64,000 nucleotides of DNA from Chersky-806 sp038252255 (GTDB lineage Bacteria > Actinomycetota > Acidimicrobiia > IMCC26256 > JAENVU01): assembly GCA_038252255.1 (NCBI GenBank), contig JBBSAM010000016.1, positions 1-64,000 on the forward strand, written 5' to 3'. Both the position numbers and the translations under genes were made by a program. Position 1 is the stretch's first letter. Every line of letters starts with the position of its first letter. Shown here one piece after another: positions 25,676 to 34,655 of the stretch. The notes under the pieces were generated by a model, which did no database searches, had not been told where the DNA came from, and was given only the letters and a program-made list of their open reading frames with translations.

Positions 25676-26874
25676 CAGTAGACCTCGTCCATGACCTCGC
25701 CCGGCTTCGGCATGCAGAGGCGCAGGAAGCCGAGCACCAGGAGCGCACCGACGCCGGCGGCGGGAACCACGATGAAGCGGTTCCAACCTTCGTCGCGGCC
25801 GATGATGATCACGCCCGACACCATGACCCAGAGGAAGGCCAGCTCGATGAGCCACTTCCATCCGAGGTCCATGAGCTGGTCATAGCGCAGGCGCGGCAAC
25901 GACGCGCGCAGCCACACCGTGCCGTAGAGCAGGACGAGCAGCTTGGCGAAGAACCAGAACAGCGGCATGAGCCAGACGTTCACGACGCCGGCCTTGGGCA
26001 GGAAGCCGAGGCTCGGGCCGGAGGGACCACCGAGGAAGAGCGTCACCGCGATCGCCGACATCGTGATCAGGTTCATGAACTCGGCGAGGAAGAAGATCGC
26101 GAACCGGATGCCCGTGTACTCGGTATGGAAACCGCCCACCAGCTCCTGCTCCGCCTCCACCAGGTCGAACGGCGGGTGGTTGGTCTCCGCCACCGCCGCG
26201 ATGACGAAGATGACGAACGCGAGGATCGCGGGCCAGAGGTACCAATTGGTGAAGAAGGACGTCCAGTCCGTCCACGCCTGGCCGTTCACGATCCCGCGGG
26301 TGGAGAGCGTGCCCGAGTGCAGCAGCACCCCGACGATGGCCAGGCCGAACGCGGCCTCGTAGGACAGCAGCTGCGCGGACGCGCGCACCGAGCCGAGCAG
26401 CGGGTACTTCGAGCCGCTCGCCCAGCCCGCGAGCATCACGCCGTAGAGCCCGACGCCCGACATCGCGAGCAGGAACAGGACACCGATCTGCGGATCGGCG
26501 AGCTGGAGATACGTCTGGTGCCCGGCGATGGAGACCTCGCCGCCGATCGGGATGATCGAGAACGCGAGGAACGCCGGCAGCACCGAGAGATACGGCGCGA
26601 GCTTGAAGACGAACCGGTCGGCGGAGTCGGGGACCGACTGCTCCTTGAAGAACAGCTTGATGCCGTCGGCGAGCGTCTGCAGCACCCCGAACGGTCCGGC
26701 ATTGGCCGGGCCGATCCGGTTCTGCATGTCCGCGATGACCTTGCGCATGAACCAGACGTAGAAGAGGACGAGGATCATCAGGAGGGCGAAGACGACGATC
26801 GTCTTGCCGATGACGATGAGCACGACCTCGAGGTCGACTCCGTGGGCGAGCAGCGGATCTGCGCCGAAGATCAC
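25675..26874 (-). CDS. nuoH: NADH-quinone oxidoreductase subunit H, copy 2
   Basis: The 399-residue subunit starts at GTG 26874, overlapping the nuoG stop by 4 bp. It has QNRIGPANAGPFGVLQTLAD and the quinone-site loop FDLVEAEQELVGGFHTEYTG. It carries an extra C-terminal membrane segment and the tail PKPGEVMDEVY compared with copy 1. Confidence 0.95.
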   Translation of the reverse strand: MIFGADPLLAHGVDLEVVLIVIGKTIVVFALLMILVLFYVWFMRKVIADMQNRIGPANAGPFGVLQTLADGIKLFFKEQSVPDSADRFVFKLAPYLSVLPAFLAFSIIPIGGEVSIAGHQTYLQLADPQIGVLFLLAMSGVGLYGVMLAGWASGSKYPLLGSVRASAQLLSYEAAFGLAIVGVLLHSGTLSTRGIVNGQAWTDWTSFFTNWYLWPAILAFVIFVIAAVAETNHPPFDLVEAEQELVGGFHTEYTGIRFAIFFLAEFMNLITMSAIAVTLFLGGPSGPSLGFLPKAGVVNVWLMPLFWFFAKLLVLLYGTVWLRASLPRLRYDQLMDLGWKWLIELAFLWVMVSGVIIIGRDEGWNRFIVVPAAGVGALLVLGFLRLCMPKPGEVMDEVY

Positions 26875-29663
26875 GACAGTGACTCCACCCGGAGATCGGT
26901 GACGGCCGCGGCGGAGTCCACGAGGTCGCCGACCCCGTCGTGACCGAGGTTGAACGGAAGGTACGCGGTGCCGGCCATGATCGCCGCGTCCGCCCGGACC
27001 GCCAGCGTGACCGAGCCCCGCGACGACGTGACCCGGACCGATTCTCCGTCCGCGACGCCGATGCGATCGCGATCATGCGGGTGGACGAGCAGGATCGGTT
27101 CGGGCACGAGCTGGGCGAGCGACTCCGACGCGGCGACGGCGATCCCACCGTCGTAGAGGGTGCGTCCGGTCACGAGCCGGAGAGCGTAGGCGTCGCGTCC
27201 CGGAACCGCCGCGTCCGTCACCTTTGCGGCCCAGCGGTACAGCTCGGGCTGCACCGGGGAGGCGGCGACCTCCTGCACGCGCTCGAGCTCCGGATCATCC
27301 GGTGGCAGCGCGGTCTGCGAGAGCCCGGGCTCGATGACCGCGGCCGCACCGGTGCCCGTGGAGTCGACCACGCCGGTTGCCTGGGCCGGAGCATGGGTCT
27401 CCTCGTCGGCGGCTCCGGGTTGGATCGGTGCCCACGAAGCGGAGGTCAGCGGGATCCGTACGGGGCCGAGGACGAGCTCGTCGCGGTGGGAGGCCAGCGG
27501 GAGCACGACGCCGTCACGCGCCCGGCGCAGCAACGCCGCGTCCACCCCGGCGAAGGCCGGCGCGACGCGCGCGATCTCGTCCTGCACCTCGTCGATCAGC
27601 TCGAGGTCGAAGTCCGCGCCGAGCCGCAACGCCAGCTCCGCGGCGATCCTCCAGTCGGGCATCGGGGTGCCGTCGGGCGAGATCTTCCGGCCGACTCGCT
27701 GCACCCGTCCCTCGACGTTCGAGACGCTGCCGAGCTTCTCGCCCCACATCGCCGCGGGCAGGAAGACGTCGGCGCGCTTCGTGCTGTCGGTGATGAACGC
27801 GTCGATCGCGATGGTGAAGCCGACCGCGCCGAGCGCGTCCCGGGCCAACCCGTGGTCCGGGCAGTCGTCGCAAGGGTCCGTCCCGAGGAGCATGAGCGCG
27901 CGGACCTGGCCGCGCTTCGCCGCATCCAGGATCCCGATCGCGTCGAGGCCGCGGGCCTTCGGCACGGTTTCCCAGGCCTGCTCGAACCCGGCCCGGCCGG
28001 CTTCGAGCGAGACCCGACCGGGCAGGAAGCCCGGGGTGAGACCGAGGTCCAGCGCACCGCGGACGTTGCCCCGCCGCAGGGCCATGAGGAAGCGGGCCCG
28101 TGACAGCTGGGCCAGCTCGGCCGCAGCCTGGACCGTCGCGGCGGGCGACTCGGCGAGGTCGCCCCGGCCGAGCACCACGACCACGTGGCCGTCGCGGCCC
28201 TCGACGAGCTCGGCGACGTGCGCCATCTCAGCGTCCTCGACCGTGCCCCCACTCAACGCCGCGACGAGCCGCCGCGCCGCGCCGGCCTGCTCGCCCGGCA
28301 CCGCGCGGATGGAGGAGTGGGCGTAGCGGGAGAGGCCGTGATCGCGGGACGCGAGCTCGATGAGCGGTACGCCGAGCTCTTCGGCCGCGCGCTTCACCCG
28401 CAGGAACAGCACCGGGAGCTCTTCCTTCAGATCGATGCCGACGACGACGATCGCGGCGGCGGCATCGAGATCCGGGATCGTCGCCTCCGCGAGCCCGAGC
28501 GCGACCTCGGCCGGAATCCCGTCGCCGAGCTGGGCATCGACGTTGTCCGAGCCGAGCACGCCCTTGACGAAGCGGGCCCATGCGTACGCGTCCTCGTTCG
28601 TCCCGCGCGCGCCACCGAGCAGCGCGACCGATTCCGGACCGCCCGCGTCGATCGCATCGCGCAGCCCGGCCGCCGCGGCGTCGAGCGCCTCGGGCCACGA
28701 GCACTCCACGAGCTCGCCGTCCCTGCGGACCATCGGGTGGCGGACCCGCTCGCCGGAGTGGACCACCTCGTAGCCGAACCGCCCCTTGTCGCAGAGCCAG
28801 CCGTGATTCACCGGTTCGCTGTCCACCCCGAGCAGCCGGACGAGCCGGTTCGAGCTCGACTCGAGCGCACCGCGGCAGTGCACCGCACAGGTCGTGCAGC
28901 TCGTCTCGACCGCGCTGAGGTCCCACGGGCGCGCCCGGAAGCGGTACGGGGTGGCCGTGAGCGCTCCGACGGGGCAGATCTGCACCGTGTTCCCCGAGAA
29001 GTACGAGCTGAACGGATCCTCCGGGGAGGTGATGACCTCCGTCGTGTACCCGCGACCGCCGAAGCTGATCAGCGCGTCGCCCGCGATCTCGTCGGCGAAG
29101 CGCGTGCACCGCCCGCACTGGATGCAGCGCTCGCGGTCCAGCAGGACGAGATCGGAGATCGGGATCGGCTTCTCCCAGTGCCGCTTCTCCTCGACGAAGC
29201 GGGACTCACCCGGCCCGAACGCGAGCGTCGTGTCCTGCAGCGGGCACTCGCCGCCCCGGTCGCAGACCGGGCAGTCGAGCGGGTGGTTGATCAGCAGCAG
29301 CTCGAGCACGCCGTCCTGCGCCTGGAGCGCCGCGTCGGACTGCGTGTGCACGACCATGCCGTCGGCGACGACCGTGGCGCACGAGATCTGCAGGCCCCGC
29401 ATGCCTTCCACCTCCACCAGGCACATGCGGCACATGCCCACGGGCTTCATGCGCTCGTGGTAGCAGAACCGCGGGATGTAGCGACCGTGGTCCTGGGCGA
29501 CCTTGATCAACAGGTCACCGGTCTTGGCCTGCACCTCGCGGCCGTCGATGGTGAGCGTGACCGCGCCCGGTGGGCCGGTCGGCAGCACGTACTCGTATGT
29601 CGACGGCCACTGGCTCATCGGAACGCCCGGGGGACGCGGCGTCGACTCGTTCGTCGCGGTCAT
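26871..29663 (-). CDS. nuoG: NADH-quinone oxidoreductase subunit G
   Basis: NuoG links the NADH module to the chain of clusters. I start at ATG 29663 (MTATNESTPRPPGVPMSQW), which overlaps the nuoF stop by 4 bp; 930 residues. The N-terminal [2Fe-2S] ligands are in CYHERMKPVGMCRMC, the His-ligated cluster in HPLDCPVCDRGGEC, and N4 in CIQCGRC...CPVGAL. A further CTTCAVHC plus a later Cys suggests the extra N7 cluster. The remainder is molybdopterin-oxidoreductase-like with no cofactor expected. Residues about 775-830 form an Ala/Pro-rich linker. Confidence 0.95.
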   Translation of the reverse strand: MTATNESTPRPPGVPMSQWPSTYEYVLPTGPPGAVTLTIDGREVQAKTGDLLIKVAQDHGRYIPRFCYHERMKPVGMCRMCLVEVEGMRGLQISCATVVADGMVVHTQSDAALQAQDGVLELLLINHPLDCPVCDRGGECPLQDTTLAFGPGESRFVEEKRHWEKPIPISDLVLLDRERCIQCGRCTRFADEIAGDALISFGGRGYTTEVITSPEDPFSSYFSGNTVQICPVGALTATPYRFRARPWDLSAVETSCTTCAVHCRGALESSSNRLVRLLGVDSEPVNHGWLCDKGRFGYEVVHSGERVRHPMVRRDGELVECSWPEALDAAAAGLRDAIDAGGPESVALLGGARGTNEDAYAWARFVKGVLGSDNVDAQLGDGIPAEVALGLAEATIPDLDAAAAIVVVGIDLKEELPVLFLRVKRAAEELGVPLIELASRDHGLSRYAHSSIRAVPGEQAGAARRLVAALSGGTVEDAEMAHVAELVEGRDGHVVVVLGRGDLAESPAATVQAAAELAQLSRARFLMALRRGNVRGALDLGLTPGFLPGRVSLEAGRAGFEQAWETVPKARGLDAIGILDAAKRGQVRALMLLGTDPCDDCPDHGLARDALGAVGFTIAIDAFITDSTKRADVFLPAAMWGEKLGSVSNVEGRVQRVGRKISPDGTPMPDWRIAAELALRLGADFDLELIDEVQDEIARVAPAFAGVDAALLRRARDGVVLPLASHRDELVLGPVRIPLTSASWAPIQPGAADEETHAPAQATGVVDSTGTGAAAVIEPGLSQTALPPDDPELERVQEVAASPVQPELYRWAAKVTDAAVPGRDAYALRLVTGRTLYDGGIAVAASESLAQLVPEPILLVHPHDRDRIGVADGESVRVTSSRGSVTLAVRADAAIMAGTAYLPFNLGHDGVGDLVDSAAAVTDLRVESLS

Positions 29664-30988
29664 GCGCTGGCCACCGGGATGCTGCGACGGGCCTCGCTTG
29701 CTCCGGCAGTGCACATCTCGAGGATCTCCTCGCGGAAGAAGCGGTCGAGGCTGACCACGGCCGACATCGTGCTCGGCCCCATCGCGCAGATGGTCGTCTG
29801 CGCGAACGGCGCGTTGAGGCCCGGGACGATCGTCGAGCCGAACGACAGCATGAGGTCGAGGTCCTGGGGCCGGCCGAGGCCGTGCGCGATGCGGAAGAGC
29901 ACGCGCTCGAGCCACATCGACCCCTCACGGCACGGGGTGCACTTGCCGCAGCTCTCGTGGGCGAAGAACTTGAGGAGCCGCCACGCGACGAGCGCGGGGT
30001 TCACGTCCTCGTCGAACACCATGATGGCGCCCGACCCGAGCATCGTCTTCAGCTCGGAGCCGACGTAGTCCATGTCGAGCGGGGCATCGAGGTGCTCGGG
30101 CATGAGCCACGGAGCCGACGCGCCACCGGGGATGAAGAACTTCATCTTCTTCCCACCGCGCACGCCCCCGGCGAGCTCGTCGATCAGCTGCCGGAAGGTC
30201 ATCCCGAGCTCGACCTCGTAGTTTCCGGGGCGCTCGACGTGTCCCGAGACCGAGAAGATGCGCGTCCCGGTGGATCGACCGACGCCGAGCTTGGCGTACT
30301 CCTCACCGCCCATCCGCAAGATGTGCGGGACGGTCGAGAGCGTCTCGACGTTGTTGACGACGGTCGGCTGCGCGTACAAGCCCTGCACCGCGGGGAACGG
30401 CGGCTTGATGCGCGGCATCGCACGCTCACCCTCGAGGCTGGAGAGCAGACCCGTCTCGTCGCCTGCGATGTACGCACCTGCGCCCCGGTGCACGATCACC
30501 TCGAGGTCGAAGCCGGAGCCCAGGATGTTCTTGCCGATGAACCCCTTCGCGTACGCGTCGGCGACGGCCTGCTCGAGCCGCTCGATACCGAGCGCGAACT
30601 CGCCGCGCACGTAGATGAAGGCGTGGTGCGCTTCGATCGCGAAGGCCGAGATGACGACGCCCTCGACGATCTGGTGCGGGTCCCGCTCGATGAGCATGTG
30701 GTCCTTGAACGTGGACGGCTCACCCTCGTCACCGTTCACGGCCAGGTACCGGGGATAGATGCCCTTGGGCAGGAACGACCACTTCTGGCCCGTCCCGAAG
30801 CCGGCACCACCGCGCCCGCGGAGGCCCGAGGCCTTCACCTGCTCGTCCTGGATGTGCGCGGGCGGGAGGGTCAACGCGCGCCGGAGCTGCTCGTAGCCGC
30901 CGGTCGCGAGGTAGCGGTCGATCGTCCAGGAGTCCTCGGGGTGCTCCCGCAGCCGCTTGGTGACGATGCGCGTCTCGGTGACTGCCAT
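29660..30988 (-). CDS. nuoF: NADH-quinone oxidoreductase subunit F
   Basis: NuoF binds NADH and FMN and holds cluster N3. The Gly-rich NADH/FMN loop GLRGRGGAGFGTGQKW and AVNGDEGEPSTFKD are intact, and the cluster ligands are in SCGKCTPCREG. The start is ATG 30988, sharing a base with the nuoE stop; 442 residues. Only the second nuo operon has this gene. Confidence 0.97.
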   Translation of the reverse strand: MAVTETRIVTKRLREHPEDSWTIDRYLATGGYEQLRRALTLPPAHIQDEQVKASGLRGRGGAGFGTGQKWSFLPKGIYPRYLAVNGDEGEPSTFKDHMLIERDPHQIVEGVVISAFAIEAHHAFIYVRGEFALGIERLEQAVADAYAKGFIGKNILGSGFDLEVIVHRGAGAYIAGDETGLLSSLEGERAMPRIKPPFPAVQGLYAQPTVVNNVETLSTVPHILRMGGEEYAKLGVGRSTGTRIFSVSGHVERPGNYEVELGMTFRQLIDELAGGVRGGKKMKFFIPGGASAPWLMPEHLDAPLDMDYVGSELKTMLGSGAIMVFDEDVNPALVAWRLLKFFAHESCGKCTPCREGSMWLERVLFRIAHGLGRPQDLDLMLSFGSTIVPGLNAPFAQTTICAMGPSTMSAVVSLDRFFREEILEMCTAGASEARRSIPVASA

Positions 30989-31479
30989 CAGGTGCGCTTC
31001 CCTCCGGACACGCCGCGCGGCGTGCGCGCGCCCGAGCGGTACTCCTCGACGGTCGCGGTGGCCGACTCGCGCGTGGCGTTGCCGTGGAACTCGTAGTTCA
31101 CCTGGAACACCGGCGCGGTGTCGCACGCCGCGAGGCACTCGACCTCCTCGACCTCCACGTCACTCGCCTGCGAGTACTGCTCACTCAGCGCCTCGTAGAG
31201 CTCGGGTCCGCCGTTCACGAGGCACGAGACATTCGTGCAGACGGAGACGACCAGGTGCTTCACGCCGTCGCGCTTGTACATCGTGTAGAAGCTGCACGTC
31301 CCGAGCACCTGCGCCGGCTCGAGGTCCACCAGGTCGGCGACCTCGTCGATCGCGTCCGGGGAGACCCACCCGTCCTGCTCCTGTGCGAGGTGCAGCAGCG
31401 GCAGCACGGCCGAGCGGGGGAACGGGTACTTCGCCACGATCTCGCGCGCGCGTTCGCGGTTCTCCGGGTGGAACGCCAT
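30988..31479 (-). CDS. nuoE: NADH-quinone oxidoreductase subunit E ([2Fe-2S])
   Basis: The thioredoxin-like subunit carries cluster N1a through four Cys in VCTNVSCLVNG and EVECLAACDTAP. The start is ATG 31479 (163 residues); the GTG just before it is possible. It ends with a basic tail TPRGVSGGKRT. The gap to nuoD2 contains repeat copy C. Confidence 0.95.
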   Translation of the reverse strand: MAFHPENRERAREIVAKYPFPRSAVLPLLHLAQEQDGWVSPDAIDEVADLVDLEPAQVLGTCSFYTMYKRDGVKHLVVSVCTNVSCLVNGGPELYEALSEQYSQASDVEVEEVECLAACDTAPVFQVNYEFHGNATRESATATVEEYRSGARTPRGVSGGKRT

Positions 31480-31487
31480 CACGCCAC

Positions 31488-31531
31488 CCGCTCCCGGCGG
31501 CTGCGCCGCCGGGCCGCTCGGGCCCCGCTCG
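31488..31531 (-). repeat. Structured intergenic repeat, copy C (nuoD2-nuoE gap)
   Basis: The flanks match copies A and B, but the hairpin stem differs: CCCGGCGGC-TGC-GCCGCCGGG, a perfect 9-bp stem with the same TGC loop. Both arms changed together, so pairing is preserved. A shorter relative (CGCTCCGGGCCGCTCC) lies near 32,850 in the nuoC2-nuoD2 gap. Confidence 0.7.
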
Positions 31532-31564
31532 CAGCCTGTCCGACCGTCATCGAGGCATGCTCGC

Positions 31565-32836
31565 TCACCGATCCACCTCGCCCATGATGGGATCGACGCT
31601 CGAGATCACCGCGACCGCGTCCGCGACCAGGCGGTCCTCCATCATCGGGGCCATCGACGCGAGGTTGTAGAAGGACGGCCCGCGGATGTGCAGGCGAGCC
31701 GGCTTCCCGGTGCCGTCCGACACGAGATAGCAGCCGATCTCGCCCCGTGGTGACTCGATCGCGACGTACGTCTCGCCCGCCGGGACCTTGAAGCCCTCGG
31801 TGAAGAGCTTGAAGTGGTGGATCAGGGCTTCCATCGACTCGTTGATGCGCGGCCGGGGCGGTGGGGTCACCTTCTTGTCCTGCACCCGGTAGTCACCTCG
31901 CGGCATCCTCTCCACGCACTGGCGCACGATCTTGATCGACTCCGCGATCTCGTACAGCCGGATCCGGTACCGGTCGAAGCAGTCGCCGTTCTCGGTGTAG
32001 ATGACGTCGAAGTCGACCTCGTCGTACGCCAGGTACGGCTGCGCGGTGCGCAGGTCCCAGGCGAATCCCGTGGAGCGCAGGATCGGGCCGGTGACCCCGA
32101 GCGACAGCGCCTGCTCGGTGGTGATCGTGCCGACGCCGACCATGCGCTCGAGCCAGATCGGGTTCTGGGTCAGGAGCGAGTCGTACTCGGCGATCCCGCC
32201 CTCGACGATGTCGCAGACCCGCAGGACCTCTTCCTGCCAGCCGTCGGGCAGGTCGGCGGCGATCCCACCCGGCCGGATGAAGTTGTGGTTCATGCGGAGG
32301 CCGGTGACCATCTCGAGCAGGCGCAGGACCTCTTCGCGCTCGCGCCACCCGTAGAGCAGCATCGAGACCGCGCCGATGTCCATGCCGTTCGTCGCCTGGA
32401 ACAAGAGGTGCGAACCGATGCGGCCGAGCTCCTGCAGCATCATCCGCGCCCACACGGCCCGCGGCGGGACCTCGACGTCGAGGAGCCGCTCCACCGCCAT
32501 CGACCAGACGAGCTCGTTGCCGAGCGGCGACGCGTAGTCCATGCGCGTGACGTTGGTGGCGCCCTGCACGTAGGTCAGCTCTTCGCCCGTCTTCTCCATG
32601 CCGGTGTGCAGGTACCCCACGACCGGCTTGGCGCGCACGACGGTCTCGCCGTCGAGCTCCATCATGAGGCGCAGCACTCCATGGGTGGAGGGGTGCTGCG
32701 GCCCCATGTTGATGATCATGGTCTCGCTCTCACCCTCGAGCTCGGGCCACGGCCCACCGGTGACGACGAGCTCGTGCTGCTTGTGCAGCTCCTGCGCGCC
32801 CTCGTCCGTCTGGCGCTCGAGCGGGTTCAGCGTCAT
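31565..32836 (-). CDS. nuoD: NADH-quinone oxidoreductase subunit D, copy 2
   Basis: The 423-residue subunit has INMGPQHPSTHGVLRLMMEL, with R56 at the position methylated in mitochondrial complex I, and YLHTGMEKTGEELTYVQG. The C-terminus DPIMGEVDR is typical. The start is ATG 32836, with a 46-bp gap to nuoC2. Its N-terminal 30 residues are hydrophilic and longer than in NuoD1. Confidence 0.96.
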   Translation of the reverse strand: MTLNPLERQTDEGAQELHKQHELVVTGGPWPELEGESETMIINMGPQHPSTHGVLRLMMELDGETVVRAKPVVGYLHTGMEKTGEELTYVQGATNVTRMDYASPLGNELVWSMAVERLLDVEVPPRAVWARMMLQELGRIGSHLLFQATNGMDIGAVSMLLYGWREREEVLRLLEMVTGLRMNHNFIRPGGIAADLPDGWQEEVLRVCDIVEGGIAEYDSLLTQNPIWLERMVGVGTITTEQALSLGVTGPILRSTGFAWDLRTAQPYLAYDEVDFDVIYTENGDCFDRYRIRLYEIAESIKIVRQCVERMPRGDYRVQDKKVTPPPRPRINESMEALIHHFKLFTEGFKVPAGETYVAIESPRGEIGCYLVSDGTGKPARLHIRGPSFYNLASMAPMMEDRLVADAVAVISSVDPIMGEVDR

Positions 32837-32882
32837 CGTTGCCGCTCCACCGCTCCGGGCCGCTCCACGATCCGTGCCGCGC

Positions 32883-33446
32883 TCATCGGGGGCCCGGGTC
32901 TTCCTTGAACGTCACCGGCACGCGGGCGGGCGGGTCGTCCTTGCGCAGCGGGTGCCCGATCCAGTCGTCCGGCATGAGGATGCGCGTGAGGTCGGGGTGA
33001 CCGGGGAACGTGATCCCGAACAGGTCGTAGACCTCGCGCTCGGCGGAGTCCGCACTCCCGTAGAGCGGGGCGAGGCTCGCGATCTCCGGGTCCGCGGCCG
33101 GTACCTCGGCGATCACGCGGATCCGCCGGTTGCGCGGGTGGGAGAGGTAGTTCGCCACGATCTCGAAGCGCTCGGGCGTGACGCCGTCCACGTCCAGGCG
33201 CTCGACGTCGAGCAGGTGATCGACCGCGGTGACGTCGAGCAGCATCGTGAACTGCTGGTCGTCGCGGAGGAAGGCCGCCGCGTCGGCCCAGTGCGCGCGG
33301 TCCAGGTACACGACGGGTTGGCCGTGCGACTCGTGGAACACCGCGCCCTCGAAGCGCTCGACGAGCGCGGCCGCGACCGGATCGGCGACGACGGGAGCGT
33401 CGGGTTCGGGCTTGTGCTCATCTTCACGAGGGGCGTCGTCGGGCAT
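32883..33446 (-). CDS. nuoC: NADH-quinone oxidoreductase subunit C, copy 2
   Basis: The 187-residue subunit has SADSAEREVYDLFGITFPGH and IGHPLRKDDPP. The start is ATG 33446. It lacks the central insert of NuoC1. The gap to nuoB2 is 21 bp. Confidence 0.95.
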   Translation of the reverse strand: MPDDAPREDEHKPEPDAPVVADPVAAALVERFEGAVFHESHGQPVVYLDRAHWADAAAFLRDDQQFTMLLDVTAVDHLLDVERLDVDGVTPERFEIVANYLSHPRNRRIRVIAEVPAADPEIASLAPLYGSADSAEREVYDLFGITFPGHPDLTRILMPDDWIGHPLRKDDPPARVPVTFKEDPGPR

Positions 33447-33467
33447 CGAGGCTCGTTCGGGATTCTT

Positions 33468-34076
33468 CTACGCGGACGGTACGCCGACGACGCCGGCGTC
33501 CGGGGCAGGCCGCGGCGGCGCGGCACGGAGGCTGATGGGGTCGGCCCGCACGCCGTCACGCTGCACGACCTCGATGCCGGCGCCGCCGGACGTCGACGCC
33601 TCGCGGCGCTTGAGCAGCTCACCGGTGCGGATCTGCTCGTGGAGCATGATGATCCCGTGCAGGAGCGTCTCGGGCCCGGGAGGGCAGCCGGGGACGTAGA
33701 CGTCGACCGGGACGACCTGGTCCACTCCCTGGACGATCGCGTAGTTGTTGAACATCCCCCCGCTGCTGGCGCAGACGCCCATCGAGATGACCCACTTGGG
33801 CTCGACCATCTGGTCGTAGACCTGGCGCAGGACCGGGGCCATCTTCTGGCTGACCCGCCCGGCCACGATCATCAGGTCCGCCTGGCGGGGGCTGGCCCGG
33901 AAGACCTCCATACCGAAGCGGGCGAGGTCGTAGTGCGCGGCGCCGGTCGCCATCATCTCGATGGCGCAGCACGCCAGTCCGAAAGTGGCGGGAAAGACCG
34001 AATTGCGGCGAGCCCAGCGGACAACGTCCTCCAACCGCGCGGTGAGGAAGTTGTGCGAGATGGAGTCGAGCGGCAT
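33468..34076 (-). CDS. nuoB: NADH-quinone oxidoreductase subunit B, copy 2
   Basis: Cluster N2 ligands lie in FGLACCAIEMMATG, ISMGVCASSGGMF and VYVPGCPPGPETLL. The 202-residue protein has an Ala/Pro-rich C-terminal tail of about 40 residues. Its ATG at 34076 directly follows the nuoA2 TAG with no gap. Confidence 0.96.
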   Translation of the reverse strand: MPLDSISHNFLTARLEDVVRWARRNSVFPATFGLACCAIEMMATGAAHYDLARFGMEVFRASPRQADLMIVAGRVSQKMAPVLRQVYDQMVEPKWVISMGVCASSGGMFNNYAIVQGVDQVVPVDVYVPGCPPGPETLLHGIIMLHEQIRTGELLKRREASTSGGAGIEVVQRDGVRADPISLRAAPPRPAPDAGVVGVPSA

Positions 34077-34538
34077 CTAGGCGGCCTCGTCCTCGCTCGC
34101 CACCTCGTCGGCAGCGGGAATCCCCGACGGGACCGTCGTCGTACGCAACACCTGGCCCATGACCCGGCCGGTGACCTGGCGGATCGGGCCCCAGTCGAGC
34201 GCGCCGACCGAGAGCAGGTACGCGAACGGGACGATCAGGATGAGAAGGAAGAATCCCATCAGGCCCAGGCCGTAGCCGCCCAGCGAGCGGAAGACGGTCG
34301 TGAAGGGATAGAGGAAGATGATCTCGACGTCGAGCACGATGAACGCGAGCGCCACCAGGTAGAAGCGCACCGGGAACCGCTCGGCCGGCTCGTCCTCCGA
34401 GACGATGCCGCACTCGTACGGCGCGGTCTTCGCCTTGGTCGGCCGCTTCGTCGTCAGCAGCTTCGACGCCGTGAACGACGCCGCCACGAAGATCAGAACC
34501 AGAACGATCATCGTGAGGATCGGCAGGTACTGCGCCAC
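34077..34538 (-). CDS. nuoA: NADH-quinone oxidoreductase subunit A, copy 2
   Basis: The 153-residue subunit starts at GTG 34538 with GGGGAG 6 bases ahead. It has the standard loop APYECGIVSEDEPAERF with the Cys that NuoA1 lacks, and FYLVALAFIVLDVEIIFLYP. It is the first gene of the 14-subunit operon. The 117-bp gap upstream, to the reductase gene, has no strong promoter: the best I see is TTGGGG-19-TAGCCT, which is weak. Confidence 0.95.
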   Translation of the reverse strand: MAQYLPILTMIVLVLIFVAASFTASKLLTTKRPTKAKTAPYECGIVSEDEPAERFPVRFYLVALAFIVLDVEIIFLYPFTTVFRSLGGYGLGLMGFFLLILIVPFAYLLSVGALDWGPIRQVTGRVMGQVLRTTTVPSGIPAADEVASEDEAA

Positions 34539-34655
34539 CGCTCGCTCCCCTTCTTCCGCCCGTCCGGCCCGGTCGCGCCGAGGCTACCTCGCGAGCGACC
34601 GGTCCCCCCAAGTTCTCCGGCGTCCTCTCGCGCCGCAGGCCCGCCGCACGGCCGG

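Noticed and set aside
27377..30068. Long plus-strand frames opposite nuoG and nuoF
   Set aside because: Antisense shadows; the minus-strand proteins have complete cofactor motifs throughout.
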